64,000 nt of DNA, from positions 5,469,546-5,533,545 of the forward strand of contig NW_024881300.1 in NCBI RefSeq assembly GCF_018691265.1, read 5' to 3'. This document shows positions 19,515-32,100 of the stretch, piece after piece; position 1 is the first letter of the stretch, and each line of letters begins with the position of its first letter. The position numbers and the translations under genes are program-made. The notes under the pieces were generated by a model, which saw only the letters and a program-made list of their open reading frames with translations, was not told where the DNA came from and did not search any database. The DNA comes from Tyto alba (lineage: Eukaryota; Chordata; Aves; Strigiformes; Tytonidae).

Positions 19515-19570
19515 TGTTTTGTTTGTTTTTTTTTGTTTGTTTGTTTGTTTGTTTGTTTTGTTTTGTTTTT
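19515..19570 (+). repeat. (GTTT)n / GTTTT simple repeat
   Basis: A run of GTTT and GTTTT units interrupted by a T8 stretch. Confidence 0.85.
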
Positions 19571-20040
19571 ATAAAAATATCATGTACTACCAAGGACAAA
19601 CATTAAATCTTAGAAACAGTTGTGGAGGGTAATTTCTCCTTTCCAAAGAAAAAATAACTGCATAATGCTCATGTGCGTGTTTCGTCTGGGAAGTTTAGAC
19701 AAACAGATTGTATGGCAATTCAGCTACATATATGCTACAAAAAGGGCTTGTTGTGATCATAAAATAAGCCAGAAACAGACCCCCAACCTCCCCCGTAGGA
19801 GCACATGTATTTGCAACCGAGAACCTGAGACTGAGGGTTTAAATTGCCGGTCTGGAAAACCTCTGCCAGTTGTTCTTCCCCCTAACGCTATCCTAACTTG
19901 TACCGGGTGTCCGTGGGCAGGCTGGAGACAAAGGCTGGATAAGGTCTTATTCTTTGGGAATGGGCTATCGGAATGGGAGGATGGTGATTTCATGGCTTTT
20001 GTTACCAAGGTTAGGGACCGAATTCTCTCACTGAATTAGA
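19571..20040. other. Spacer with a 139-codon chance frame
   Basis: An open frame on + (19620-20039) is unlike any protein I recognise and lacks flanking splice or start signals. It is described here for completeness but not called. Confidence 0.3.
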
Positions 20041-20360
20041 ATGGTAACAAGTGGGACTGGGGATCTCTGGGGCTTTTGTAGTGCACTCATCTGAGAGATT
20101 GCGCTTTTCTCAGCCCTTCAGATTTATTTTGCCAAAGTTACAGGGCAATTATGGAAATGCACCCTTTGAAGCTGGGCCGATTTCTCTTTTTTTTTTCTCT
20201 TCCCTCCACCCCCAACAAAGCAAAGCCTCCCTCGCCTTCTTTCTTCAGCAAGTTGGCAGTCATTAGGCAGCGGGGCTTCCAGTGGCCATTCAAATATTCT
20301 TTTGAATAGTGCGAGAAAGTTTTAATAAATATATGTTTAAAAAATAGACTTTGAAGCTTT
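20041..20360. promoter_or_regulatory. Candidate conserved noncoding element
   Basis: A complex block including ATTTATTTTGCCAAAG and ACAGGGCAATTATGGAAATG (20120-20160), with a pyrimidine run near 20184-20210. Enhancer-like composition; conservation untested. Confidence 0.25.
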
Positions 20361-20907
20361 TTGGGAAGGACGTGTAAAATAACAGTGAGGTAACAGCGTC
20401 CTAGAAAAGTTGCTCTGTGTGTGCGAGGTGCTGGAACACAAAATGTGTCCCATGAAAAGAGGCTCAGTGCGCCGGGACTGGGGCCGGCCGGTGGCATCGG
20501 GGTGTTTGGGCGAGTGGCTGCCGGGGCGCTCCCGGTGCCTTGCCTTGCCGGCACGGCCGGCAGCTCTGCCCATCCCTCACGTCTCCCTAACGAGAGGCCC
20601 AGGACAAACAGAATTGCACTTTTGCACCTTTGTACATTATTTATCATTGGGGTTTGGAATCTTGGCGCTGCGTGTGAACGAAGACACCATATTTTTTACT
20701 TTACTTGATATACTAACGTTAAGGTAATATGTCTGAAACCAGATGGTGAGACCTGGAGCTAGGCAGGCTGTGACCAGGACTGCTTTTTGTCCAGAAGCTC
20801 ACTTCTCTACATCTCTGTTCACTCTCTACTCCATTTCTTTATTTGCTCCAGAGTATTTTGCTCTTGTAAGATAAACTGGTGGTTTTCTGGGCCATTTAAC
20901 AAATGCT
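20361..20907. other. Spacer with the last GC-rich patch before the desert
   Basis: A GC-rich patch at about 20465-20580 is followed by an AT-rich segment at 20600-20720 (TGCACTTTTGCACC, TACATTATTTATCATTGG) that could be another regulatory block. No gene recognised. Confidence 0.35.
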
Positions 20908-21003
20908 ATGGGTCAAATTCAGACTTGATGTAAGAGGGAGGAGATACCACTGGCATCCCTGAAAGTTATATACACTTACACAGGGCCTGAGTCTGGCCTG
21001 AAA
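20908..21003. repeat. Degraded interspersed repeat of amniote type (unnamed)
   Basis: The pieces GGTCAAATTCAGACTTGATG at the left, TATACACTTACACAGGGCC in the middle and GAGTCTGGCC at the right recall a recurrent amniote repeat (a 'GGTCAAATTCA ... TACACC ... GGCC' pattern). Its name could not be fixed. Divergence is high. Confidence 0.35.
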
Positions 21004-21545
21004 TCATCAGCAAAACATGGTAGGAATATTAAAGTTTCTTGTCTGAGTTTTGTAATTGGGGTGCAAATATCTTTTTTGCTCTCTATGGAGTTTATAAGGG
21101 ATCCTAGGACCACATCTACAGCAGCATGGAACATAAGAGATCTGTGTTTTCTGGACATTAGGCCTTAACAAATTTTGCAGCAGAAAGTTCCTCTTAATTA
21201 TGAATCTATTTAAAAGCATAAAACCCCAGCTCAGACCTCTACAGAAGTGTGCTTATAATAAATTAATACTAGTACTTCTCATGATGGATGCAGAAGATTG
21301 AATGCTGCATCTGTAGCATTCAGCACTGAATACAGAGGTTTCAACAAACTAATTTAATGTGAGCTGGGCTCAGTGGAGTTGCAGTAAATACCATGGGTAG
21401 ACCATGACCTCTCCAAATCTTCTCATCCTCCTCCCCTAGTTACCTTTCACACATCTAAATTTCTTCCCCAGCCTCACACAGGTGCTGAGGATTCCTTCCT
21501 AGTCCTCTGTACTTTCCCCCAATCTGGGATCATCTTAATTTTTTC

Positions 21546-21577
21546 TGGAATTCATCCCATTATTAGGATGAATTCCA
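21546..21577. repeat. Perfect hairpin, 12-bp arms
   Basis: TGGAATTCATCC (21546-21557) and GGATGAATTCCA (21566-21577) are exact reverse complements with an eight-base loop. It is the left member of a pair of strong hairpins within 171 bases. Confidence 0.9.
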
Positions 21578-21681
21578 AATCTGCCCAAACTGGATCCATT
21601 ATTTAAAAGCCCTCCAGGAGCTTTGGTGTATCTGATTCATTTCACTGTGCAGCTGGGTATGGTGTAATTTGTTTGTAATAA

Positions 21682-21716
21682 AGATCTGTATCCCACAACC
21701 TGTGGGACACAGATCT
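21682..21716. repeat. Near-perfect hairpin, 16-bp arms
   Basis: AGATCTGTATCCCACA (21682-21697) and TGTGGGACACAGATCT (21701-21716) pair at 15 of 16 positions around a three-base loop. The one mismatch (A90/C108) becomes a G-U wobble if the minus strand is transcribed. Confidence 0.9.
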
Positions 21717-24700
21717 AGGTTCAGGTTTGGGTACAAAACCTTAAAACTGGTTTAGATTCTAATACGTTGGTCTACTCCAAGAACATTTCTAATCTTAAAA
21801 ACTTAAAAGTCAAGATAAAAAAGGACAAACTTCCTCACAATATTAAGAAATATCTCAGTTGTAAATATAACAGGGTGGGGAGTTGACTCCTCTGAAAAAT
21901 TCTAGTGTTCATACTGTTGGTGCCTTCTGACATAACCCTAGGAAACATGCAATGGCAAATGACCGTGCCTTGCTAGGGAAATTTAGGGAAATCAGTGCAA
22001 TCCTTTCATTTCTGCCTTTGATAATTTCTATTTGTTTATTCATTTAAAAATCTACATAAATACAAAACAGCACATGTTTTGAGCCTCAAGCTTGTCACAG
22101 ACACTGCCAAGGGTCAGCTAGCAGCCTGCAAGCCAGATAACACCCTCCCAACCACAGTCAGGGCTTGCCTAGCTCATGGTCTTTTTCTTGGGGGAGGCAG
22201 AGAATAGCTGCCTGGGCAGCACAGCCTGCTCTCTATCCTTGCTGCCTTGTGCAACAGAGCACCCGGAACCCCCAATCTACACGGTCCCTGTGGGAGGAGA
22301 GATATATCTTCAGACTATAGTCATGTACCTCCTAGATAAGTGGGACCCTTGTCCCACAGTTGAGGACAATTTCCCGTGCCTTTCTTTTGGCTTGTAACTA
22401 TAAGTGATTGCCATGTGCATCTCCCCTGAAAAACACCGTGGTATGACATGGTGTGTGGGTTCCTCAGAGAGTCTGTCTTTCTACTGTTTTAGGTTTTCAA
22501 TGCCAATAATTAAAAAGACTTTGAATCATACTTGCTAATGTGGTTTGCGGAGCACAGGGTTCGGCAGCTTCCCCAGGTGAGGGCCCTTGAGCAATCTTGC
22601 TTCTCTCCAGCAGCTCCAGCCTGCAGGTGGTTTTGGGGGGTGTGCTGTAGTAATCTGCCCTTAAGGCCACAAAACCATGACAAAGTCTCTGCCTGGAGGT
22701 AAAGGTCACAGATTTTGAATACTTTAGATATTTTGTAAACCACTTTTGAAGATTGTAAAGAAAATAAGTTTCCATGTTCAGTGCTGTCAAAAATGACCCT
22801 CAGGATGCAACGCTTCTCTGTGTGCTTCGGTCAAAGCCCACCAATAGGTGAGGCAGTCATCAACAGGGTGAGACCGTCCAGATGCCTTGGCTTACAGGGA
22901 ATAATTCTGGTTCATCTGGACTGAGTTTTAACCCCTGGGCCTTGTATTTATTCTGTAGTGCAAGCTAAACAGCAGGTCAGAGTTGTGACAGTCAGTGTCT
23001 CAAAGGTTTAGAAGTAGAGGGATGGACATTATAAACTCTAATGATAAACTCAATTACAGTACAAGAGATGACGTCTCCCTACTACTTCTACTAATAGACT
23101 TTAGATATGAGTGTCTACTATTTGACTGTCAGTGGGAAGTGTATATCTCATAAGGCTCTGACCTGGTTACCTTCTAACCCTGAGCAATTAATCACCAGCA
23201 TCTAACAGAGAGTAGCTCTGCACAGGAGTGTTTGGTGTCCAGCCTGTTCAAAATAATGCTTTCACCTTTTCTACAACTATCAGACCTATAACTTCCCTCA
23301 ACATGGGACCACTGCTTTTCTTTGGGAGATGAACTGGCACAAAATGAGCCTCCCGCTGTAAGAGGAACCCACCAATTCCAGTCTCCTTAAAAAACAAAAC
23401 AAAACAAAAATGCCCCAAACCACCCAAAACAGAGCAGCTTGTGCAGTAAAGCCACCAAATACAAAGGTCTCACTTATCAGCCGTGCTGTGCATGGGAGCA
23501 GAGAAAAAGAGCGAGGGTCCCTGTTCCCCCTCCACGTGGGTTACCGGTGTTTCTAGTGCCTGTGTCTGCAGGAGGGGCCTGGGAGTGGGCTGCAACCTGC
23601 TGTTCTTCCACGCTGGTGGGGAGGGATGGGGACTTTCCCTTCCCTTCAGTTGTAAGCAAGAGGAATGGCTTTGTCTGCAGCGGGCTGTGCAAAGTCGGAG
23701 TAAGGTAGTGAAGAATCAGGCCCCATCCATTCTTTGTAGTATTGGAGCTTTGTTTTGAAGTGCAATAAAGTACAGGTGGTGGAGGAGATAATGTACGGTA
23801 CCATTCCTTTGGGATACTCGGGGAGACAGTAAGGAATTCCAAAATATGGAACGTGAGGTTTTTTTCGAACATTGATCATAAACATTAGTTCAAGAAAACA
23901 CCCAGAAGTAGTAAAAATGCAAATTTGTTATGAAAGAAGAACTTACAAGTACCCGCTATGTTAGAGAATTTGTTTAAGGATATTTGATCCTCATGCAGAT
24001 TTTATCAGTTTACAGTTTTAATCTGTGCATTCAGATTTTTCTTTTTTTTTAAAAAAAGGTGTGGGGGTGTCCCTTTTAAAAATCTTTTCTTTCACTTCTG
24101 CTCCAATACTTGTATTGGAGTTATTGCACTTCTGCTAAGATACAAGTGTGTTTATAGTGTAATATAAATCTGGGTTGAAGAATACCAATTTCATATAAAT
24201 TAGATGGCAGAGCACTGTTCCGCTATTTTGTTGTCTAAATTATATGGAAATTGGTCTTATGCAAGGAGTAAGTCCTCACAGAACAGGGCCCTTAGGCTTT
24301 TGGTTTAATTATCATAAGCTTCCATTTAATTAAACTTATTAAATGGTTTGGTGTAAGAGCAGACTATAATTTTGCAGAAGCTTTCTGGAAGAGGAAAATA
24401 TTTATGCTCTAGCTGCTTGGGAAGGAAATAACACTTTCCTTCAGAGATGTTTCCCTACGTATAAGAGTGAAGGTCACCTGGGCCATCCTAGCAGGCACCT
24501 TCAAACTCTTCATACCCAGAGGCATTTCAACGTGTTCCTTACTACAGGGCCAGTAAGTTCAGTTTGTCCTGCAGCTGGTATTTCAGTTTACAGGCTAGAA
24601 ATTATAGGACAATACTGGCATATGAAGAAGCAGATGTGAATTAACCACAAATACCTGGAAACAAAGAGAGTCCTAAACCATTAGAATGGGGAGGTTTTGT

Positions 24701-26130
24701 GACAGAAAATATCCCCAAACCAATCAACCAACCGAAAAAAAAAAAACAAACCCAAGATCCATACCCCAAAACAAGCCCTTATTTGCTTTCAGATCAGTTT
24801 GATAAATTAGTTTTGGATATTATGTGATATGGTGTTTGTATTAAGAGAAGATGGGACTTGATGATGCAGGAAGCTGCCTCCTGTCTTTTGTTCATAGGCA
24901 AACCTTTCGTGAGGCTTTACTTTCATGAAAACACACAGCTCACAGGGTTCACCCTACATAACATAAAACTCTGGGTTGAAAAAACCATACTTATTGATAC
25001 CATTTCTCCAAATACATGTTGTGGAACAGCACTATGTTTTAAAACTTGTGGTACCGTGTACCTACTCTTTAAAAAAGGAATAACTAGAAGAATAATTAGC
25101 TGAACGTGTGAAATTGAGATGCTTCTTCAGGGACATGTGAGAAGCTGATTAATAAGAGGAAGGAGAGCCACTGTGTGTCAGGGACCTAATAAATAGATTT
25201 AAGGACAAATAGGTAGAAAAAGAAAGTACACATTACTAATGTTGATAGAAAGCCTTAACTGCTTAATGAATTTCAGAAATTGGTTGAGAATAGTTAATCT
25301 GTGTGATAACATGACCCTCAGGGTTAGTTAGATCTGTGAATACTTATCCCCCTGGGGACTTAGCAAGTTTCCAGAGATTCACACCAAATTCTTACAAGGA
25401 AAAAGCATTCATAGTTGGAGGATTTCATGCAGGTTTTGCTTCTGAATGCTCATGTTACACAAAACCCAACATACTGAGATAATGGCAAAGAGTGAAACTC
25501 AGTACTAGCCACACTGTTAATTAAAATTTTCACTTTCTAACAATCATGCACATTTGGATTTATTATGGGATCACATATAACTCCAGATGAAAGGAAGTGT
25601 TTTACCATAACAATACTTGATTTTTAGTTGCTTCTCTATGCTAAATTATACTCTGTATATATGCCGAAAAGCAAATGTATCAGTTGGTATTTTCTTCATT
25701 GGATCGGGCATTTCTTACACACCCTTTACAAAAATTTCATGGGAAACTCACTGAAAAGCCCACCTAATTTATATAGACTAGAGCTATAAAGTGCTTGGTA
25801 ATCGCAGTTTCATCAGTGTTTTAGGAACACTGCCAATGATAAAGCAAACCCAAATATTTCAGAGCCCGCTCAAAAGAAAACGTAGGCAGTGTAACATGCT
25901 ACTGACCTGAGCAGCAGTGTGATCATCAGGTTTCTTTTTCCGGAGCCAGCAGGCACCAGCACTACTGGGGGGGACCAAAACATGTCCCTTTGTGAGCAGG
26001 GGAGTCTGGAAGTGCCATTTCTTGTTTGCTTGAGATGCTGTGTCCCAGCTGGCCTAGGAGAGAGGTGCGAAATGAAAAGACAAATTCCTTCACAGAAGGC
26101 AGTTTTCACATCCCCCCAGAGGGCTATTAG
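21717..26130. other. Gene desert segment 1
   Basis: AT-rich, no CpG island, no frame above about 131 codons and none recognisable. A small inverted repeat, CCATTTAAT/ATTAAATGG, lies at 24322-24346. A-rich tracts occur at 23392-23408 and 24735-24750. Nothing else stands out. Confidence 0.4.
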
Positions 26131-26188
26131 ACTGGGATTTCCAAAAGAATTTAGGGCAGTTAGGCACCCAAATCCCACTGAAATCTCC
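26131..26188. repeat. Degraded interspersed repeat of amniote type (unnamed)
   Basis: ACTGGGATTTCCAAAAGAAT, GCAGTTAGGCACCCAAATCC and CACTGAAATC in order resemble the widespread amniote pattern 'GGGATTTTCAAAGG...GTTAGGCACCCAAATCCCA'. This is resemblance from memory; the family name is not asserted. Confidence 0.4.
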
Positions 26189-29100
26189 TCCAAAAAATCT
26201 CAGCTGTAGCTGTTAGTGACATGTTATAGCAGCAGCTTTGTCTTTAGAAGAATGGAATAGATTTCATTCCTCTTAATATGGATGTAAAGGTGCAGGAGAC
26301 AAAAAAGCAAAGACCCTGAGTCCACTGAGTTGGCAGTATCACAGATTGAAAGGATGTGCACGTCCCCATTTGTGTGGGAAATCTATAGATTGTGAGCAGC
26401 ATTCACGTCTAACCTGTGCTTTTGTCCAAACTGGGCTTGTATTCCTGCACAGTGATCTTCAAAGGTCTTAAAAGAGCTAAGTGAGACCAGAGAGTGATGA
26501 TCCTGAAAATAAAAAGCAGATATAGATTTTCTGCACGTATCTCTGACTATATACCTCTGTCTCACCCTCTAAAAAACCTCAAGATTTGTTTATAACAGTG
26601 ACGTTAATATAAATGGTGTTGAAGGTATACTTTTCAGCTGATATCATAGAAGTGAATGCTCACCACATAGTTGTGCATAGGAGGTCCTGCTGAAAACACT
26701 TATACTAATTTAACAAAAAAGAAGCTTTTGTACTAAGAAATTATGGCTTAGAGCTTTCTTATTTGGGAAAATTCCAGCCTCTGTGCTCATATCCCAGTTA
26801 TTACAGTAAAGACTTCCAAATGGGAGATATTTTAGAAGAAAACAGTACCAGAGTGATAAGGGTACTGTGCTTATTTTTCTTCAAGCAGTGGTATGCTTTT
26901 AGTTTGAGAAAGAATTTTAAAAGGTTCTAGATGAGATGGTACAAATCAAACATATTCTTATAATATTTATATAAAATATGTCAGGAAAAAGGAATAACAA
27001 GGACTGTTAAAAAATACTGCTGGAGAAACAAGAACAATAGCAGGGTCAGAATGCATCTGATTGACCTTAGCTAAAATATTGACCTAGAGCTAAAATATAT
27101 CTGAATCTGTCTGTAGCACAAGACAATAAAAATTATTTTAGAATCAGAAACACTTTACTAAATAAGAGCAACATCTCATTTTTCACTCCATTTAGCTGCT
27201 CATTAAATATGGCTTCTGTGGGAAAACATGTATCTGGAAGACTTGCGTGGACTGCCATCGCTAAAAATATGTACACTATCCAAACCAAGGTGATGCCTCT
27301 TGATTCTGGAATCAGTATTTGTTACTACATTATCTTCTCCTGTAGGACTATTAACATACAGATAACATTAACAGAAAGAAAATTTTTTAGCAATGACAGA
27401 AAAGCAAGGAAGATTGGTGAGTAAGATGCAAGGGTATGAGGGGAAAGATCAAAAAACATCACAGAGTCTATCATCAGTCTGTTCCTGGGCACCTACAAGA
27501 GAAAGTGAAGCTTCAAAAGGATGAGAAGAAAGCTGATGATGGGGTGACAGAAGCAGCTCTTCTCCGGGACAAAGACAGAACAGTAATTATAGACAATGAT
27601 GACATGTGATAGAGTTTTACCCTCCGACTTTACAGGAAAGGATCTAGGCAAAACACATGTATCAACACACCCTGTGATAGGAGGGACAGGGAATGAAAGA
27701 AGAGGTGAAACGCACTCTCTGCCACGGCTGTATCACCATACTGATGGTATGAGGAGCGGGGAGAACCTAATGCAAGAGAAGCAAATAGATGTGTCCCTCC
27801 GCAGAAGGCAGACTTTTTAAAAGTCTCTGTCCCATTCTACTGCTCATTCACACGCTGGCCTGTCCCTCACCCTGAGCCTGCAACGAGGTGTGTGGGCGAC
27901 CAGCCGGGAGCGGGGGGTGCGGTGGGAGCACCCTGTCGATGCCTCTGGCTTGTGCCATGTGCTGCGGAGACTTGGGGCCTTCCTACAAGCATTAGGTGTA
28001 ACCCAAATCCCCTTCATCAGCTCTGCACGGCGTATCCAGAGAGTGCTGCCCGAGTCTGAAAAAGAATTAAGTGCAAAAATTTTTCCTGTTTGCATGGACA
28101 CACACATGCTCGCTCGTTCACACACAGATACCGTAAAGACCAATAAAGGATCAAAAGAAAATAAACAAAGCAAATTAATGAAAATGAAGTGGAAGACTGT
28201 AATCACACCCAACCATGCAAAAAAAAAAAAAAACCCCAAAAAAACCAAAACTCAGCTCTGAACAAATTAGTATGTAACACACTACTTCAGACAGATGTTC
28301 AAATAAGAACAAAAGGAAATAAGGAGGAAAACCATACAATGCTGGCTTGAGAACTTTCAGGAATATGAAAAAAGAAAAAAAAAAAAAAAAAAAAAGAGAG
28401 ATAATTTCCCATTTAGCCTGGAGCAGAAATAAGGCCGGATTCTGATCCATTGAAGATACTCTTCCCATTGCCTTCAACATCAAAATCACCATCCAGCCTC
28501 TGCAATAACAGCTGAGAAACATGTTTCCTGAACAAAAAAGGGCAGGGCCGTGCCTCACAGGGCCTCGGGCTCCTGGGCAGGGGTTAGCAGTTAGCCCCAG
28601 CCACAGGGTTCCGCTTGCCTTTCACAGTATTTTTCTTTCTGCACCTCTAATTATTACTGCCCACAATTTTTACCCATGAAAATCACACGTTTTCTTTAAC
28701 ATTCCAGGATTTTTGGAAAATTTTATTTCAACTGTGATCATAAACAGGTAAACAAACTTGTGCCAGTGAGAGAGCTGTAGTGTGTAACTTCAGGGAATGG
28801 CTACAGCAGCAAACAGGGTACAGCACACCCCATCTCCACCATTGCAGGCAAAACCGTCAGCTCCCCAGCAGTTTCCCAGTCTGTTCTATTGACTCACTAA
28901 AAAATAATTAAATACGTCACTGTTCAGAGGGATAGGGTACACACAGTCATCAGTGATTCACAGCAGTTTCACATCCTCTGCATTTTCTGGCATCAAAATA
29001 TTCAGTTTTATTGCAGCCATATAACTGGTTTTCAATCTACTCCTTTAAGACAAACTGTATTGGATATGGATTGATGCTGGTACCTTTTGGTAAATTTATC

Positions 29101-32100
29101 ACTGTAATTTTGCCATTTCAGAATCGCAATCTCAGTTATTAGAAACGTGTGTTGTAAGATGTAATATATACAACAGAATAATAAAATAGTCTTCTTGGTG
29201 GTGCCTGATATTGTTAAGAAACGGGAGGATTTTTGAGTGAAACCAGTTGTTAAAAAGCAAAGCAAAACACCTTCCCAGAAGAGACTTACATTTTGGAAAA
29301 CCCATTGCCTTTCTTCCTCTCACAGTGCAAACAGCCCCAGGAGCCAGCTCTGCACTGACTCAGATGTCCTCCTCTGGCCTGGCTTGTCCCCTGACCTGCA
29401 GCATCTCCAGGTCTCTGCTGGACATTTGTATCAGCTGCCTGCTTTCTGCACAAGCAGCCTCTGCTCCGCTGCCCTCTGCAAGTTTGGTCTCAAGCAGGTG
29501 GTTATCCTTCATCAAACAGATGCTTAAACAGCTGGAACTTCCCTTTCGAAAATGCATCAAACAATTATCTTTTTTGTACCTATCTGTTTTCTGATTGTCT
29601 CATTTCTGATGGTTTCACTGGCTGACTTTAAGCAACCATCTGCAATTCCTCATTTAAGGGTCGGCAACCTTTACATGTTGAACCTCCTGAAGGTCCATGT
29701 TTGTTACACAAACCACCCTTAAAAACAAATAAAACTTGAGCGGCTTGAATTTTCTATAGTGTACTTTCCTTTATCTTTCCTTACTGACTAGAACTCCTCT
29801 GTTTTCCTGTGAGGAAAGGTTTTCTCATTAGCATAAGAATCTGCATTGCCCACCTTGTTGTTACTTAGTTTAAGTCCTGCTCAGTTCTTTCCTCCGCAGA
29901 GAAACATTGTCCCAGCCACACTGATGTTCAGTCTAAATAATTTACTGGTATCATGGAGGGCACTCCCTGGTTCAACAAGCCTTTCATTTCCCAGAGGGGC
30001 AGGGTCATCAGTGAACCTCAGATTACTGTTAGATTGCCAGATTGTCTTTAACCTGAGGTCTTGGCCATCACAACTCTCTCCACTGCCTTCTCAAGACAGA
30101 TCCAGAAGGTGCCAGGAGACACCAAAACCTGCCCATTGTTGCCTGTAATCTTGAAGCTGACACTTACCTTGCCTTGCTGTGAGGCAGGACTGATGCTCGA
30201 GCCTCTTCAAATGGGGTTTTAAGAGCTGGATGAATGATTTCTTGTCCAAACAGTAAAAGCAGTTCTTGACTCATCATGCCAGATTGAACAAAATGCCTTT
30301 TGGAAGCAAACAAAGCAGTTAAAGACTTTCCCATCCACTTATTTGAATTTGTCTGCAATCAGTTCAGACACAGGACTTACTGCGCTATGCTATCTGCACT
30401 TTGAATCTCTGAAAAATTTCTGAAGAAATCAACTCCCTGAGTGGTAAGATCATGAGTTTGTATACTGTGAAAGGCCGGAGTCCAGGAACAGAGCCATGAA
30501 GCTGAAACCACATCCCTCCATATCTCAGTTACATCTGATAGCTGGGGAAAGGGAGAATTGCTTATCAGTAATTTTATACTCTAGAAGTACAAGCCTGACT
30601 TCTCCACTGCTGTGCATGAGAATTACTCATTACACTACCAAATCAACCAGGAGTATTATTCTGCTGTTGCTCTGTTATAAATAAGGGTGAGAGGCACCGG
30701 AGATCTGAAGCACTTGTGAGAGTTGCAGTGACACCACTGCAAGTTGTCTTGTATTTTAGTTATCAAGGAAGGAAAAGAAACTGGCCCTTGCTGAGAAGTA
30801 TGTTGCTGCAGCAAGATTGCTTCTTGTTTCTGACCTACCTCGTTTATAAAGTTATACATTTACTTTTGAAGTCAGTGGAGCTGTCACAGATTTGAACTTC
30901 ATGTAATTAGGAGAAAGCATCAGGTCATAAAAATGCACAGTATGTCCTACCAAGTGAAGCAAGCAGGGTTTGGTGGTCCTGACTGGAAGAAACAACACAG
31001 AACCAGAGGAAGCATATTCAACAATAAACTGCAAAAATTGTGATTGGCTGCAACACTCATTTTGACGGGCTTTACAACATTATTGTAATTAATTTCATTT
31101 GTCCTATTCCCTTTTACCATATGTAAAGTTTCTTTCCCATCCATGCAGTCACTCTTTTCTAAGCTGGTACTCCTTCCTCTATCTTGAGGGAGGGGCCTTT
31201 GTAGTTTTGTTTTGTTTTTTTTTTTTAATTTCTATTCCCTTATGCCAAAAGATAAACATAACAACTCATTCAAATAATTAAAGGTTTATTATTAAAACAG
31301 AAAATACTGAATAAGTTAATTGAAATATTAAATATTTAATGAATTGTCTTTCCAATATTTTACACAGTGCACCAGGATAATACTGACATGATCTTAAAGT
31401 GGATATATTCAGAGACTCAGATTCTGTTCTAACTGCAATAGTACAGAATGGAAACTAGGAGCTGTTTAACAGAATTGCTGGTAGAGAAAGATTCAGCAGA
31501 ACTAATGGATAGAGAAAGATGTCCATGAACCTCTCTTTAAGCTCAAATTGTATATATTTTTTTCAAGCAGCATCAACTCTTTAAAAAAAAAAAATCTACT
31601 TGGTGGAGAGATTTGTATGAGGTAACAAAGTTTGGAATTATAGTATATCAAAATATTTTTCTAATTGACCCTAAAAGTCAGTGATTTTTCTGATGCTGTA
31701 TTAGGTTGTAATACCACTTACCAGCTGAATATATGGCTGGGGCCAAGCAGCCCTGGAACAGTATTTATGTTAATGAAAAAGAATTTCTTTGCAAAAGTTT
31801 TAGTCTTAGCAAACAATTTAAACTTAATGTGCACCTCTGAATTTACCTTTTTTCTTATGTCAGGAAAGTATTTGCAGCAACATTGTCATTAGGCAGTTAT
31901 GTTTGTGATATTAGGTACATATGATGGCAATTAGAGGCAGAACCTCCAAAAACCCTGGTAGTATACCCAGGCATGGCTATAGCTATTTTAAGCAGATTTA
32001 TACTTAGGGCATCAAAGAATGTCACAGAGAGAAGAAAATATGGTAACTGTTGCTTTAAATTATAGCTATCATTACTTCAAAAGGATATTCAATCAGAAAC

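Noticed and set aside
19620..20039. 139-codon open frame on +
   Set aside because: No recognisable similarity and the sequence reads like noncoding DNA.
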